Notes: generated from the letters alone by a model not told the origin. A DNA stretch of 64,000 nt from Agaricicola taiwanensis (GCF_014635245.1 NZ_BMCP01000006.1:50431-114430); one strand, 5' to 3'. Shown: positions 44,342 through 52,944, counted from the first letter of the stretch. Made by a program: numbers and translations.

Positions 44342-45139
44342 TCAGCTTGCCTCGCGCTGCTCTGCCAGGGCACCGGCCGCCGTTGCTTCCAGATGGGCCA
44401 CCAGTTCCGGCGCCAGCCCGAACCGCTGGCCGAGGCGTTCCATGTAGGCCTTCTCGATATCGGTATCCAGATCCACCGTGAGACGGGCGGCCAGCCAGGC
44501 TTCCGCGGCGAGTTCCGGACTGTCGACCTCGGCGACGAGACGATCGAGGTCGTCGGGCTGACCGAGGATTTCGAAAAGGAAGGCGTCATTGTCGTCGGAC
44601 ATGCCGCTGCGCGAGAGAGCCTCGCGGATGTGGGATGTCTCCTGCGCGTCGATGCGGCCATCCGACCGCGCCGCCGCGATCATCGACCGCACGAGGATTT
44701 CACTGGTGCGCTGGGCATGAGAGGGATCGGCCAGCACGCCGAAGGTGGTGCTTGATGGTGGCGGCAGCACATCCTGCGGCGCCGGGGCATTCGAAGGCGC
44801 CGCCGGCCGGTTGGCCTGCCAATCGGAATAGGCCTTATAGGCCAGTCCGCCGAGCACGGCGAGGCCGCCGTACTTCAGCGCGGTCGTGCCGATCTTGCGG
44901 CCGGATTTGGAGCCCAGCAGAACCGCCGCGAGACCGCCGACCAGTGCACCGCTGCCCATGCCGCCCATATTGGCGAGATTGCCGAGCCCACCGCCGCTCT
45001 TGCCGTACTGCCCCTTCGCCAGGTCCTGGACGCGGCGTGAAATATCGAGGCTGCCGGAGCTGGCCGGACCGCGCGACGTGTTGGCCATGCCCTGCTTGCC
45101 GCTCAGAAGCTGATCAAGAAGTTTCGCCGCATCAAACAT
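44342..45139 (-). CDS. DUF533/TerB-like membrane-associated protein (YebE-type)
   Basis: A 265-aa protein beginning MFDAAKLLDQLLSG at ATG 45139. It has a Gly-rich region and one hydrophobic segment (about residues 55-105, GSGALVGGLAAVLLGSKSGRK and GGLAVLGGLAYKAYSDW), a Pro/Ala-rich linker, and a C-terminal TerB-like helical domain with RSMIAAARSDGRIDAQETSHIREAL, in which acidic residues could bind a metal. It is divergent from a TerC gene with a 194-bp gap, a meaningful pairing because TerB and TerC domains often act together. Confidence 0.85.
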   Translation of the reverse strand: MFDAAKLLDQLLSGKQGMANTSRGPASSGSLDISRRVQDLAKGQYGKSGGGLGNLANMGGMGSGALVGGLAAVLLGSKSGRKIGTTALKYGGLAVLGGLAYKAYSDWQANRPAAPSNAPAPQDVLPPPSSTTFGVLADPSHAQRTSEILVRSMIAAARSDGRIDAQETSHIREALSRSGMSDDNDAFLFEILGQPDDLDRLVAEVDSPELAAEAWLAARLTVDLDTDIEKAYMERLGQRFGLAPELVAHLEATAAGALAEQREAS

Positions 45140-45275
45140 GCCTGTCCCCTGTGTCAAAAATCTCACACCAGCTAGATGGGGGTCAAAGACGGCGGAACCA
45201 AGACGCCGCTCGTTCACGGGCACGTCAGGCGGCTCATCACGGAACGGTGAATTTCTTCGGGCAAGGGGTTGCTCC

Positions 45276-45315
45276 CACGCGCTGAATGGCGTGAGTGTGC
45301 ACCTGAAACACTCAC
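45276..45315 (+). promoter_or_regulatory. Structured leader with competing hairpins upstream of terC
   Basis: CACGC (45276-45280) can pair with GCGTG (45289-45293), while GTGAGTGT (45291-45298) pairs perfectly with ACACTCAC (45308-45315). The two stems share bases 45291-45293, so they are mutually exclusive. The second stem is followed by CTTTCT and lies 18 bp before the terC start. TerC genes are often preceded by yybP-ykoY manganese riboswitches, and the nearby GGGG...CTCCC and ACCTTT elements are suggestive, but the conserved loop sequences are not convincingly present. Confidence 0.35.
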
Positions 45316-45333
45316 CTTTCTGGATATTTCCCT

Positions 45334-45999
45334 ATGGATATGCAGTACTGGCTTTCCGCCGAAGCCCTCTGGGCGCTCGGTCAGGTCATCATGATCGACC
45401 TTGTTCTGGCGGCCGACAATGCCATCGTCATCGGTCTCGCCGCGGCTGGCCTCCCCAAGGAGCAGAGGGGCAAGGCCATCCTGGTCGGCATCGCCGCCGC
45501 AACCGTTCTGCGCATCATCTTTGCCGTCACGGTCACCTATCTGCTCGCCATCATCGGGCTGCTGCTGGCCGGTGGCGTGCTGCTGCTCTGGGTGTGCTGG
45601 AAAATGTATCGCGAGCTTCGCGAAAACCATGGTGAGCACGAGGACGCCGAAGAAGCCCTGGCGAATGCCGATCTCAACGCTGATGGCTCCGTGACCAGCG
45701 GGCGTGTGAAGAAGACCTTCGCGCAGGCCGCGACCCAGATCGTGGTTGCCGACGTGTCCATGTCGCTCGACAATGTGCTCGCCGTCGCGGGCGCCTCGCG
45801 CGACCATCCGGAGATCCTCGTCATCGGTCTGGCCTTCTCCGTGGTGCTGATGGGCGTCGCGGCATCCTTCATCGCCCGCCTTCTCAACAAGTATCGCTGG
45901 ATCGCCTGGGTGGGCCTCCTCATCATCCTCTATGTGGCGCTCAAGATGATCTATGAAGGCGGCCTCGACGTCTGGACTAAACTCGGCACGGGCGCCTGA
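45334..45999 (+). CDS. TerC family integral membrane protein
   Basis: A 221-aa polytopic protein with about six or seven membrane segments. The family's charged intramembrane motifs are present: LVLAADNAIVIGLAAAGLPKEQRGKA (DN pair) and VVADVSMSLDNVLAVAGASRDHP (second DN pair). Between the halves is a long hydrophilic loop with DLNADGSVTSG. TerC proteins are linked to tellurite resistance, and to metalation of exported proteins with manganese in better-studied relatives. It is divergent from the DUF533/TerB-like gene and has a structured leader. Confidence 0.9.
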   Translation: MDMQYWLSAEALWALGQVIMIDLVLAADNAIVIGLAAAGLPKEQRGKAILVGIAAATVLRIIFAVTVTYLLAIIGLLLAGGVLLLWVCWKMYRELRENHGEHEDAEEALANADLNADGSVTSGRVKKTFAQAATQIVVADVSMSLDNVLAVAGASRDHPEILVIGLAFSVVLMGVAASFIARLLNKYRWIAWVGLLIILYVALKMIYEGGLDVWTKLGTGA

Positions 46000-46065
46000 C
46001 ATTTACGGCTCGTCGGAATATATCCGGCGGGCCTTTGTCTCGGATCATGCGCACAGGAGGACGGC

Positions 46066-46356
46066 ATGTTTGGCCTCATTAACAAGATCACGGCAAAGCC
46101 TGACAGTCGTGATCGCCTGATCCAGCTCATGCTGCAGGGCTCCGGCGATATGCCGGGATGCCTCTCCTACATCGTCGCGGCCGATGCCAAGGACCCCGAC
46201 ACCATCTGGGTCACCGAGGTCTGGGACAGCCCGGAAAGCCACAAGGCCTCGCTTGAATTCCCAGAGGTGAAACAGGCCATCGGCTCAGCCATGCCGCTGA
46301 TCGCCGGCTTTGAAAGCGTCGCCACCACCACGCCGCGCGGGGGCACCGGCCTCTAG
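46066..46356 (+). CDS. Antibiotic biosynthesis monooxygenase (ABM) domain protein
   Basis: A 96-aa single-domain protein with the ABM ferredoxin-like pattern: FGLINKITAKPDSRDRLIQLML, MPGCLSYIVAADAKDPDTIWVTEVWDSPESHKASLEFPEVKQAI. Related proteins are YgiN-type quinol monooxygenases that act without cofactors. It stands alone between terC and a glycine-zipper gene. The specific substrate is unknown. Confidence 0.85.
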   Translation: MFGLINKITAKPDSRDRLIQLMLQGSGDMPGCLSYIVAADAKDPDTIWVTEVWDSPESHKASLEFPEVKQAIGSAMPLIAGFESVATTTPRGGTGL

Positions 46357-46453
46357 GCAGAAACAGGCCCTCTTCTGGCCCGGCTTGCAGCAGGCCCGCC
46401 TCTGTGCTGCAACGCCCCTGTTCCACACACCTTGCGGATTTGAGGAACAGGAC

Positions 46454-46615
46454 ATGGCACTAGGAATGGCAATCGGCGTTGGCCTTGGCGCCGCCGTGGG
46501 AGCTGCGGTTTTTGACAACGCAGCCATTGGCATAGCCTTGGGAATTGCGCTTGGCGCAGCGGTGGGGACGGCAGCTTCACGGCGCTCGCGCCCCGAGGAC
46601 GAAACCAGAGAATGA
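46454..46615 (+). CDS. Small glycine-zipper membrane protein (53 aa)
   Basis: The frame from ATG 46454, preceded by GAGGAACAGGA, encodes two Gly/Ala-rich hydrophobic stretches (MAIGVGLGAAVGAAVF and IGIALGIALGAAVGTAAS) with the GxxxG spacing of glycine-zipper proteins, ending in a charged tail (RRSRPEDETRE). The upstream extension to 46310 overlaps the end of the ABM gene and is not needed. Function unknown; such peptides often insert into membranes. Confidence 0.65.
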   Translation: MALGMAIGVGLGAAVGAAVFDNAAIGIALGIALGAAVGTAASRRSRPEDETRE

Positions 46616-46646
46616 CGGCGAAAGCCGTTTCAGCGCGCGGGCGAGC

Positions 46647-47543
46647 TTACGACATCCTGCCTTCCGGGGCCCGCATCGCCATCAACTCAAGATAGCGGCG
46701 CGCCCCGAGGCCGAGGGGGCGGTCCACGGGCCAGACGACATCGACCCAGAGGCTTACCTCATTGGTCATATTAATGAGATTGAGCTTCACCAGCGCGCTC
46801 TGGCGGAACAGCGGATCCACCAGCCCTTCCGGCAAGAAGGCCCAGCCGAGGCCTGCCTGCACGAGGCCCAGCGTGACGAGATGGCTGTCGGTGCGCCACA
46901 GCCGGCGCGACAACACGAGACGCGGGTCGATGTGCCCGCCCCCGCGACCTGCCACCGCCACCTGCCGCTGATCGATGAGATCCTCCGCCCGCAGCGAACG
47001 GGAGGAAGCCAGCGGATGGTCGCATGAAGCCACCGCGACCAAGGTCTCCCGCCCGATTTCCTGAAACCCCTCGCGGTCGTTCATGGCCGGACGCTCGAAC
47101 ACGATGGCAAGATCGGCCGCTCCCGCGTAAAGCAGCGCCAGCGCATCCTCCTGGGGCGCGGAACGCACTTCCACTTCCAGAAGCGGAAATTCCTCACCCA
47201 GGAGGGCCAGCGCCGAGGTCCAGCGCGCGGCGGACAGCTCTGGCGTGATCGCCAGCGTCAACCGTCGCTCCAGGCCTTCGCTCAGGGACAGCGCCTGCGC
47301 GCTGAGTTTCGCAACTTGCGCCGCCACCAGCCGCGCCTGAGGTTCCAGCGCCCGCGCCGCCGGCGTGGGACGCGGCTCGCGGCCCCGGCGATCGAACAGC
47401 GCCACATCCAGTTCCGCCTCCAGCCCCGCGATGGCCATGCTGACGGCTGAAGGCACGCGGCCGAGATGGCGTGCGGCGGCGGAGAACGAGCCATGGTCCA
47501 GTACGGCCAGAAACACATGAACACTGTCGCTGGTGAAGGCCAT
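46647..47543 (-). CDS. LysR family transcriptional regulator
   Basis: A 298-aa LysR protein: VHVFLAVLDHGSFSAAARHLGRVPSAVSMAIAGLEAELDVALFDR is the winged helix-turn-helix, and LTLAITPELS opens the effector domain. It is divergent from a PACE efflux gene, with a T-N11-A dyad in the 79-bp gap, the usual arrangement of PACE transporters with a LysR regulator. ATG 47543. Confidence 0.9.
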   Translation of the reverse strand: MAFTSDSVHVFLAVLDHGSFSAAARHLGRVPSAVSMAIAGLEAELDVALFDRRGREPRPTPAARALEPQARLVAAQVAKLSAQALSLSEGLERRLTLAITPELSAARWTSALALLGEEFPLLEVEVRSAPQEDALALLYAGAADLAIVFERPAMNDREGFQEIGRETLVAVASCDHPLASSRSLRAEDLIDQRQVAVAGRGGGHIDPRLVLSRRLWRTDSHLVTLGLVQAGLGWAFLPEGLVDPLFRQSALVKLNLINMTNEVSLWVDVVWPVDRPLGLGARRYLELMAMRAPEGRMS

Positions 47544-47547
47544 CTGT

Positions 47548-47566
47548 CTTTCAGAAAAACTGATAG
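47548..47566. promoter_or_regulatory. LysR-type operator between regulator and PACE gene
   Basis: CTTTCAG-AAAAA-CTGATAG is an interrupted dyad (six of seven positions pair) around the T-N11-A core TCAGAAAAACTGA. It starts 4 bp upstream of the LysR start codon, fitting autoregulation and activation of the efflux gene. Confidence 0.6.
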
Positions 47567-47622
47567 AAGCTGACTTTACCTATCACACGGGAGGCGCTAG
47601 CTCCACGGCCAAGGAGATAATC

Positions 47623-48054
47623 ATGTCGCCTATGACACGACGCCTCGTCTATGTGACGCTTTACGAATTGATCGCCGTTCTCATGACCACCGGAGCTTTG
47701 GCAGCGGTTGGCCATGACCCGCACGAGGCCGGCCTCTTCGCCGTCCTTGCCTCGGCTGTCGCCCTCACCTGGAACCTCGCCTACACCAGCGCCTTCGAAT
47801 GGTGGGAGGCCCGGCAGGTGAAGCGCGGCCGGAGCCTGGCCCGCCGGGTGGCCCATGCCATCGGCTTTGAAGCGGGGCTTGTGATCGTCCTGGTGCCCCT
47901 GCTCGCGTGGAGCGTCGGTGTGACGCTGCTGGAGGCCCTGGTGCTCGACGCGGGACTGATCGTCTTCTTCCTGGTCTATACCTTTGTCTTCAATCTGGCC
48001 TTCGATCGTGTCTTCGGCCTGCCCGCCTCGGCCCGGGCCGAAGCCGGCTGCTGA
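47623..48054 (+). CDS. PACE family efflux transporter
   Basis: A 143-aa four-helix inner-membrane protein with two tandem bacterial transmembrane pair domains: RRLVYVTLYELIAVLMTTGALA with LTWNLAYTSAFEWWEARQV, then RRVAHAIGFEAGLVIVLVPLLAW with FLVYTFVFNLAFDRVFG. The NxAYTxxFE and NLAFDRVFG signatures and the length fit PACE (AceI-like) biocide and polyamine exporters. ATG 47623 with AAGGAG six bases upstream. Likely induced through the divergent LysR regulator. Confidence 0.9.
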   Translation: MSPMTRRLVYVTLYELIAVLMTTGALAAVGHDPHEAGLFAVLASAVALTWNLAYTSAFEWWEARQVKRGRSLARRVAHAIGFEAGLVIVLVPLLAWSVGVTLLEALVLDAGLIVFFLVYTFVFNLAFDRVFGLPASARAEAGC

Positions 48055-48073
48055 GGCATCCTGGTCGGCCTCC

Positions 48074-48496
48074 TCATGCCGGCTCCCAGAACTCCCGTGC
48101 CTTCGGCGGCAGTTTGGAGAGCGCGAGGTCAAAGGCGAGCGGATCGACGTGACGGCGTAGAACCGACGCCATCACGGCGATGGCGTTATCAGGCGAAAAG
48201 TCATGGTTCTTGCGAAAGTCCTGCACTTCTCGTCCCAAACTCTCGCGGCTGAAAAACTCTCGCCGCGGTTCGTGGATGTCCCAATCCATGACGAAGATGG
48301 CGCGCAGCACCGCCGGAAGCGCCGCCGCGAAGACCAGGGCTTCATCAACAGTCAGACGCCGCCGGAACACGCGCAGCACTGATTCCACTGTCTGGTAGGT
48401 CTGGTGTGATGTTCCATGGCCCAGCGCCACCCGCATATCATCGAGAAAGCGGTCGAACACCTGCGAGGCGTGGGCGTATTCTTGCGGAACAGTCAT
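48074..48496 (-). CDS. DUF2267 domain-containing protein
   Basis: A 140-aa soluble helical protein. Typical segments are YQTVESVLRVFRRRLTVDEALVFAAALPAVLRAIFVMDWD and FRKNHDFSPDNAIAVMASVLRRHVDPLAFDLALSKLPPKAREFW, the two helical repeats of DUF2267. The function of the family is unknown. Start ATG 48496; an in-frame TTG at 48511 is an alternative. It converges with the PACE gene. Confidence 0.82.
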   Translation of the reverse strand: MTVPQEYAHASQVFDRFLDDMRVALGHGTSHQTYQTVESVLRVFRRRLTVDEALVFAAALPAVLRAIFVMDWDIHEPRREFFSRESLGREVQDFRKNHDFSPDNAIAVMASVLRRHVDPLAFDLALSKLPPKAREFWEPA

Positions 48497-48567
48497 AGTG
48501 CCGTTTGGCAACAGAGCAGGGCTGAAATGGTGCCGCTCGCGTTCAACAGGCGTCCGCGGAGGATCTT

Positions 48568-48771
48568 CTAGGCCACCCGCCGGGCGCCATCTCGCTTCAG
48601 CATATCAACCAATTGCCGCGCGCTGCGGGTTGCGTCCTGCGGAGAGCTGAAAACCCGGCCCTCAAGCGGCAGGACACGTGGGTCGGCCGCATGAAACAGG
48701 TAATGAGATTTTTCGCGGGTAACGAGGCCAACGGCCGTTCCGCTGATTTCGATGATGCGTGCGTCAGTCAT
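48568..48771 (-). CDS. Small hypothetical protein (67 aa)
   Basis: The protein begins MTDARIIEISGTAVGLVTREKSHYLFHAADPRVLPLEG and ends in a basic helix (ARQLVDMLKRDGARRVA). I do not recognise a named family, but the short beta-rich N-terminus plus terminal helix looks like a real small domain. No signal peptide or membrane segment. It lies 71 bp upstream of the DUF2267 gene on the same strand. Confidence 0.6.
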   Translation of the reverse strand: MTDARIIEISGTAVGLVTREKSHYLFHAADPRVLPLEGRVFSSPQDATRSARQLVDMLKRDGARRVA

Positions 48772-49271
48772 TTTCCCGAGCCCTTGATGTCAGACCCCGA
48801 CCGCAAACGCGGGACCGGTCTTTCCGTTCCACGGGGTGTCTCGTTTCGGCGCGGACCATGCCGAACCGATGCGACAGCCGTAAGACAGTTGCGTTCCGGT
48901 CTTTTTGCACATCATTTCCCCTCTAAACCCAGGCTTCCTTGAAGCTGCGCCCTGTGGCTTGAGCCACTTATATGCAGAGCCCGGCGCACCGAACCATAAC
49001 TCAACCGTGATCGGATACAGCCGACGCGAATCCTATGCGGATCTGCTCTGCCGGGGGCTTATAGCTTGAAACACAGATGAAACAAAGATGGGTTGCATAT
49101 CTTTTTTGCGTTCAACCGAACCGCCCCTAACGCTCATAAAATTCTCTCCAGAGTCAGGGCGTTGGCCGCTCTATCCGTTCAACAGACGACAATCGGCACA
49201 ATTCCTCACATGACGGAGTCTGTTTCAAACACGTATCAGCAGGAGCCTGAAGGAAAAGGAGGCGCAAGGAA
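48772..49271. other. Gene-poor region between small hypothetical and PQQ dehydrogenase
   Basis: About 500 bp with no convincing gene on either strand. A short palindrome GTGGCT-TG-AGCCAC lies near 48955 and an AT-richer segment with a hexa-T at about 49102-49107. The plus-strand frame 49093-49338 lacks a ribosome-binding site and overlaps the dehydrogenase terminator and coding end. A small RNA is possible but nothing recognisable supports one. Confidence 0.45.
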
Positions 49272-49299
49272 GCCGCTGGTCGGTCTCCCGGCCAGCGGC
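49272..49299 (-). terminator. Terminator-like hairpin after the PQQ dehydrogenase gene
   Basis: GCCGCTGG...CCAGCGGC with a nearly complete inner extension (TCGG/CCGG, one G-T pair) around the loop TCTC gives a 12-bp stem 17 bp past the stop codon. The following minus-strand bases TTCCTTG are only moderately U-rich, so termination may be Rho-assisted. Confidence 0.6.
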
Positions 49300-49316
49300 G
49301 ATCGAAGCGTCACCTC

Positions 49317-51857
49317 TCACTGCCGCGGCAGTGCATAGGCGATGACATAGTCGCCCGCCTTTGTGCCCAGAGAACCATGGCCGCCAGCCACCACAAGGAG
49401 GTACTGGCGTCCGTCGGAACCGGTATAGGTCATGGGTGTCGCCTGGCCGCCCGCCGGAAGACGCGCCTTCCAGAGCTCCTCGCCGGTGGTCACATCATAG
49501 CCGCGCACGTAATAGTCGATCGTGCCGGACAGGAAGGCGACCCCGCCCTTGGTGACGATAGGGCCGCCGAGGTTCGGGACACCCATGGCGAAGGGCAGCG
49601 GCAGCGGTGAGGCATCCCGCACCGTTCCGTTCTTGTGCTTCCACAGGATCTCGCCCGTGGTCAGGTCGGCGCCGGCCACGAAACCCCATGGCGGCTCCTG
49701 GCACGGCAGACCCAGCACCGAGGTGAAGGCGTAGAGCTTAGCGGCGAACGGCGCGCCGAAGTTCTCGTTGAGCGCGGGCAGGCTGCCCTCCGGCCGCTGG
49801 TCGCCCTGCACATAAAGGGTCGTATCGTCCTCGCGCCACACGAGCTGCGACACGAAGGCGAGATAGGTCGGAGTGGTGAAGGCAATCTGCCGTTCCGGAT
49901 CAACCGCGACGGAGCCCCAGTTGAAGACGCCGAAATTGCCGGGATAGACCAGCGATCCCTGCTCCGACGGCGGCGTGTAGCGGCCCTCGTAACGCAGCGA
50001 GCCGAATTGGATGCGGCAGGCCATCTGATCGAACATGGTGGCCCCCCACATGTCCGCGCCCGTCAGCGGCGGCGGATCGTAGGAGATTTCGGACACCGGC
50101 TGGGTGGGCGCTGTCCGGTCGCCTTCCGCCGCACCTTGCGGCGCCGGTTTCTCAGTCACCGGAAGGATCGGCTGTCCCGTACGGCGGTCGAGCACATAGA
50201 GCTCGCCCTGCTTGGTGGGCTGCACCAGCGCCGGCACGGTTTGCCCGTCAACCGTAAGATTGATCAGGCTGGGTTGAGACGGCACGTCGTAGTCCCACAG
50301 GTCGTGGTGAACCGTCTGGAACACCCAGCGCACACGGCCCGTGGCAAGATCGAGCGCCACCACCGAGGAGGAAAAGCGGCCGACCGCTTCGCTGCGCTTG
50401 CCGCCCCACTGATCGGGCGGCTGGTTGCCCATGGGCACATAGACCATGCCCAATTCTTCATCCACGCTGGAGATCGACCAGCTGTTGGGCGAATTCGGCG
50501 TATAGGTCTGCCCTTCGGCAATGGGCGCGGTCTGGTCGGGATTGCCTGAGTCCCAGTTCCAGACGAGCTGTCCGGTGTTGACGTCATAGGCCCGGATCAC
50601 GCCCGATTGCTCATCGACCGAGACATTGTCGAGCACCGTGCCGCCAACGATGATGAGGTTCTGCGTCACCACGACGGGCGACGTGGAGTAATAAGCGCCC
50701 GGCTTCACATTGGGCATGTTCTGCCACAGGTTGATCTGGCCGGTGCCGTTGCCGAAACTCGCGCAGACATGGCCCGTGCCCGGGTCAAGCGCGATGACGC
50801 GCCCATCCGCGGTGGGCATGAAGAGCTTGGAGGGGCAGGCATCGACGGTCTCGGCATTCTGCGCCGCGACGGGAAGTGCCGGAGCGTCTGGCGAGACCGG
50901 CGGGGTGGGCGTGGCTTCAGCCGGCGCCTGCGCGGACTGTTGATCGGCCGGTGCGGGTGTCGATGCTGGCGGCGTCGGTGCGGCCACTGTTGCGTCGGAC
51001 CCGGCATGATAGGAAAGCCCCCGGCAGGTCAGATGCTGCAGGGCGAGATCGCCCTCGACCTTCGGATCATAACGCCAGATCTCCTTGCCCGTACTCGCTT
51101 CCAGCGCGATGACGAACTGGTGCGGCGTGCAGAGAAACAGCCGGTCGCCGATCTTCAGCGGTGTCACCTGGAAGGTGGTTTCAACGGGATCACCCGGCTG
51201 CCCGCGCATGTCGCCGGTGCGATAGGTCCAGGCGACTTCAAGATCCGACACGTTTTCCGGTGTGATCTGTTCGAGGGGTGAGTAGCGCTGGCCATAGGCG
51301 GTGCGGCCATAGGCGTGCCACTCACCGGCGGGAACACCTAAAGCATCGCCCGGGAGCTGCGCCCGCGCGTCAGGCAATTCACCCTCGATACGGGTGGGAT
51401 CATTGAAAAGCGAAATGGCGCCGACCAGCAGCGCGATAAGGAGCGAGGCCGTGAGCGCGAGCCCCTGCCCCTTGAAGGCGGAAACCGGCCGCGACTCTCC
51501 CACCCTGGCGTAGCGCGAATGGCGTCCGAGCCTTTTCGTGATGAAAGGCATGAGGAGAAGGAGACCGAGAAGGAAGATGACGTCGCCGCGGGCCGCCAGC
51601 GGCCACCAGACGAGCCCTGCCTCCCACACCGCCCAGGCGAGCGTGCCAAGCACGATGGCGGCATAGACACCGAGCGCCCAGGGACTGCGTTGGATGAGGA
51701 GCCAGGCGGTGAGAAGGAATGCCAGACCGGCGATGAGGTAGTACCACGACCCGCCGAGAACGATCAGCCAGATGCCACCAATGACGAGCGCAAGGCCCAT
51801 GAGCGCGATGATCGCCCCCACGACGATGAGAAGTGGGCTTCGCCTGATGCCATCCAT
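49317..51857 (-). CDS. gcd: Membrane-bound PQQ-dependent dehydrogenase, glucose/quinate/shikimate family
   Basis: An 846-aa quinoprotein. The N-terminal 150 residues contain five membrane helices (LLIVVGAIIALMGLALVIGGIWLI onward) that bind ubiquinone, followed by a large periplasmic eight-bladed propeller: GEWHAYGRTAYGQRYSPLEQITPENVSDLEVAWTYRTGD, VHHDLWDYDVPSQPSL (PQQ-binding) and YDVTTGEELWKARLPAGGQATPMTY. Substrate is a sugar or cyclitol such as glucose or quinate, oxidised in the periplasm to feed the respiratory chain. Odd: an approximately 50-residue Ala/Pro/Thr-rich insertion at about residues 286-337 between two cysteines. No PQQ biosynthesis genes are in the window. ATG 51857 with AGGTGG six bases upstream. 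Confidence 0.93.
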   Translation of the reverse strand: MDGIRRSPLLIVVGAIIALMGLALVIGGIWLIVLGGSWYYLIAGLAFLLTAWLLIQRSPWALGVYAAIVLGTLAWAVWEAGLVWWPLAARGDVIFLLGLLLLMPFITKRLGRHSRYARVGESRPVSAFKGQGLALTASLLIALLVGAISLFNDPTRIEGELPDARAQLPGDALGVPAGEWHAYGRTAYGQRYSPLEQITPENVSDLEVAWTYRTGDMRGQPGDPVETTFQVTPLKIGDRLFLCTPHQFVIALEASTGKEIWRYDPKVEGDLALQHLTCRGLSYHAGSDATVAAPTPPASTPAPADQQSAQAPAEATPTPPVSPDAPALPVAAQNAETVDACPSKLFMPTADGRVIALDPGTGHVCASFGNGTGQINLWQNMPNVKPGAYYSTSPVVVTQNLIIVGGTVLDNVSVDEQSGVIRAYDVNTGQLVWNWDSGNPDQTAPIAEGQTYTPNSPNSWSISSVDEELGMVYVPMGNQPPDQWGGKRSEAVGRFSSSVVALDLATGRVRWVFQTVHHDLWDYDVPSQPSLINLTVDGQTVPALVQPTKQGELYVLDRRTGQPILPVTEKPAPQGAAEGDRTAPTQPVSEISYDPPPLTGADMWGATMFDQMACRIQFGSLRYEGRYTPPSEQGSLVYPGNFGVFNWGSVAVDPERQIAFTTPTYLAFVSQLVWREDDTTLYVQGDQRPEGSLPALNENFGAPFAAKLYAFTSVLGLPCQEPPWGFVAGADLTTGEILWKHKNGTVRDASPLPLPFAMGVPNLGGPIVTKGGVAFLSGTIDYYVRGYDVTTGEELWKARLPAGGQATPMTYTGSDGRQYLLVVAGGHGSLGTKAGDYVIAYALPRQ

Positions 51858-51976
51858 GATTCCACCTTTGAGAAAGCTTTCCGCAGCTTCTCAAACGCAC
51901 GAACCGCCCCATGGTTGCCTGAAAAAAGCCTCGAAGCGGACACCGGCCTTGCGTGGATGGTCTTTCCGGCTGTTCG

Positions 51977-52933
51977 TCAAGCCGATGCTTGCCAGTTCAT
52001 GATCTCGCCCATGAACATGGCGACCGTCAGCGCTCCCAGATAGGATGTCACGCCGGTGCCCACATCCAGCGTCGGGTTGACCTCGACAAGATCAAAGCCC
52101 GCCACTTTGAATTGCGCCGCGATATGGCCCAGAGCGCCGCGCATGGCGGCGAAGGAAAATCCCTCCGGTTCGGCGGACACGCATCCCGGCACCAGCGGGG
52201 CATCATAGGCGTCGATGTCGATGCTGACATAGACCGAGGCACCCTCCGGTATATGGCCGAAGGTCACGTCGAGCCGCTGGGCCTTGAACTGGTCCATGGT
52301 GACGATCCGGCTGCCGTCAGCCTTGGCCTTGAAGAAGTCGTCGGGATTGGTGCGGAAGCTGCGGATGCCGACCTGGGTGAGGCTCGCCACATGCGTGAGT
52401 TCATTGATCTGCCGGAAACCCTGACCGTTGCCGTAGCGGAACTCCGGATCATAGATGCCATAGTCGATATGCGCGTCGAACTGGATGACGTGGATATCCT
52501 CGCCCTGAAAGCCGCGCACCGCCGGGAAGCTGACGGCGTGGTCGCCTCCGAGCATGACGGGCACCGCGCCATGCTCTCGGATCGCAGCCACCATGCACGT
52601 GAGATTGTCGAACGTCCGGCCGGGGCTGGTGGGCACCACATCGACATCGCCCACATCGGCGATCAGACCACGGCGGACGGCATCGGCGAGGTAGACCCGT
52701 CCGGACGAGGGATCGAACAGCCCGTTGGGGCTGAAGCGCAGGGAATGCTCGCGGATCGAGCGTGGTCCGAACCGCGAGCCCGGCAGGAAGGGCGAGCCCT
52801 CGTCGAAGGGAACGCCGAACACGGCAAAATCGGCCTTGAGCATATCAAGATCGGCGCAGTAATCGCTGCGCAGGAACGTGGGTATCCCGACGTAGCCGCG
52901 GTTGAGCCGTGACGTGTCGCCGATCATCCGCAT
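51977..52933 (-). CDS. Ureohydrolase (agmatinase/arginase family), paralog 1
   Basis: A 318-aa binuclear metal hydrolase. Metal-ligand motifs are complete: GGDHAVSFPAV, FDAHIDYG (DAHxD) and SIDIDAYDAPLVPG (DxD). The last motif has DAP in place of the usual DP. ATG 52933 is chosen (GGGAG six bases upstream); the in-frame start at 52948 is a TTG. The family hydrolyses guanidino groups to urea (agmatine, guanidinobutyrate, guanidinopropionate, guanidine). It is the last gene of a six-gene minus-strand operon that also contains a second ureohydrolase and an ABC transporter, so a guanidino substrate is likely imported and then cleaved. Confidence 0.88.
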   Translation of the reverse strand: MRMIGDTSRLNRGYVGIPTFLRSDYCADLDMLKADFAVFGVPFDEGSPFLPGSRFGPRSIREHSLRFSPNGLFDPSSGRVYLADAVRRGLIADVGDVDVVPTSPGRTFDNLTCMVAAIREHGAVPVMLGGDHAVSFPAVRGFQGEDIHVIQFDAHIDYGIYDPEFRYGNGQGFRQINELTHVASLTQVGIRSFRTNPDDFFKAKADGSRIVTMDQFKAQRLDVTFGHIPEGASVYVSIDIDAYDAPLVPGCVSAEPEGFSFAAMRGALGHIAAQFKVAGFDLVEVNPTLDVGTGVTSYLGALTVAMFMGEIMNWQASA

Positions 52934-52944
52934 GACGCTCTCCC

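Noticed and set aside
49093..49338. Plus-strand 81-aa reading frame before the PQQ dehydrogenase end
   Set aside because: No ribosome-binding site, no recognisable motif, and it runs over the terminator hairpin and the antisense coding end.
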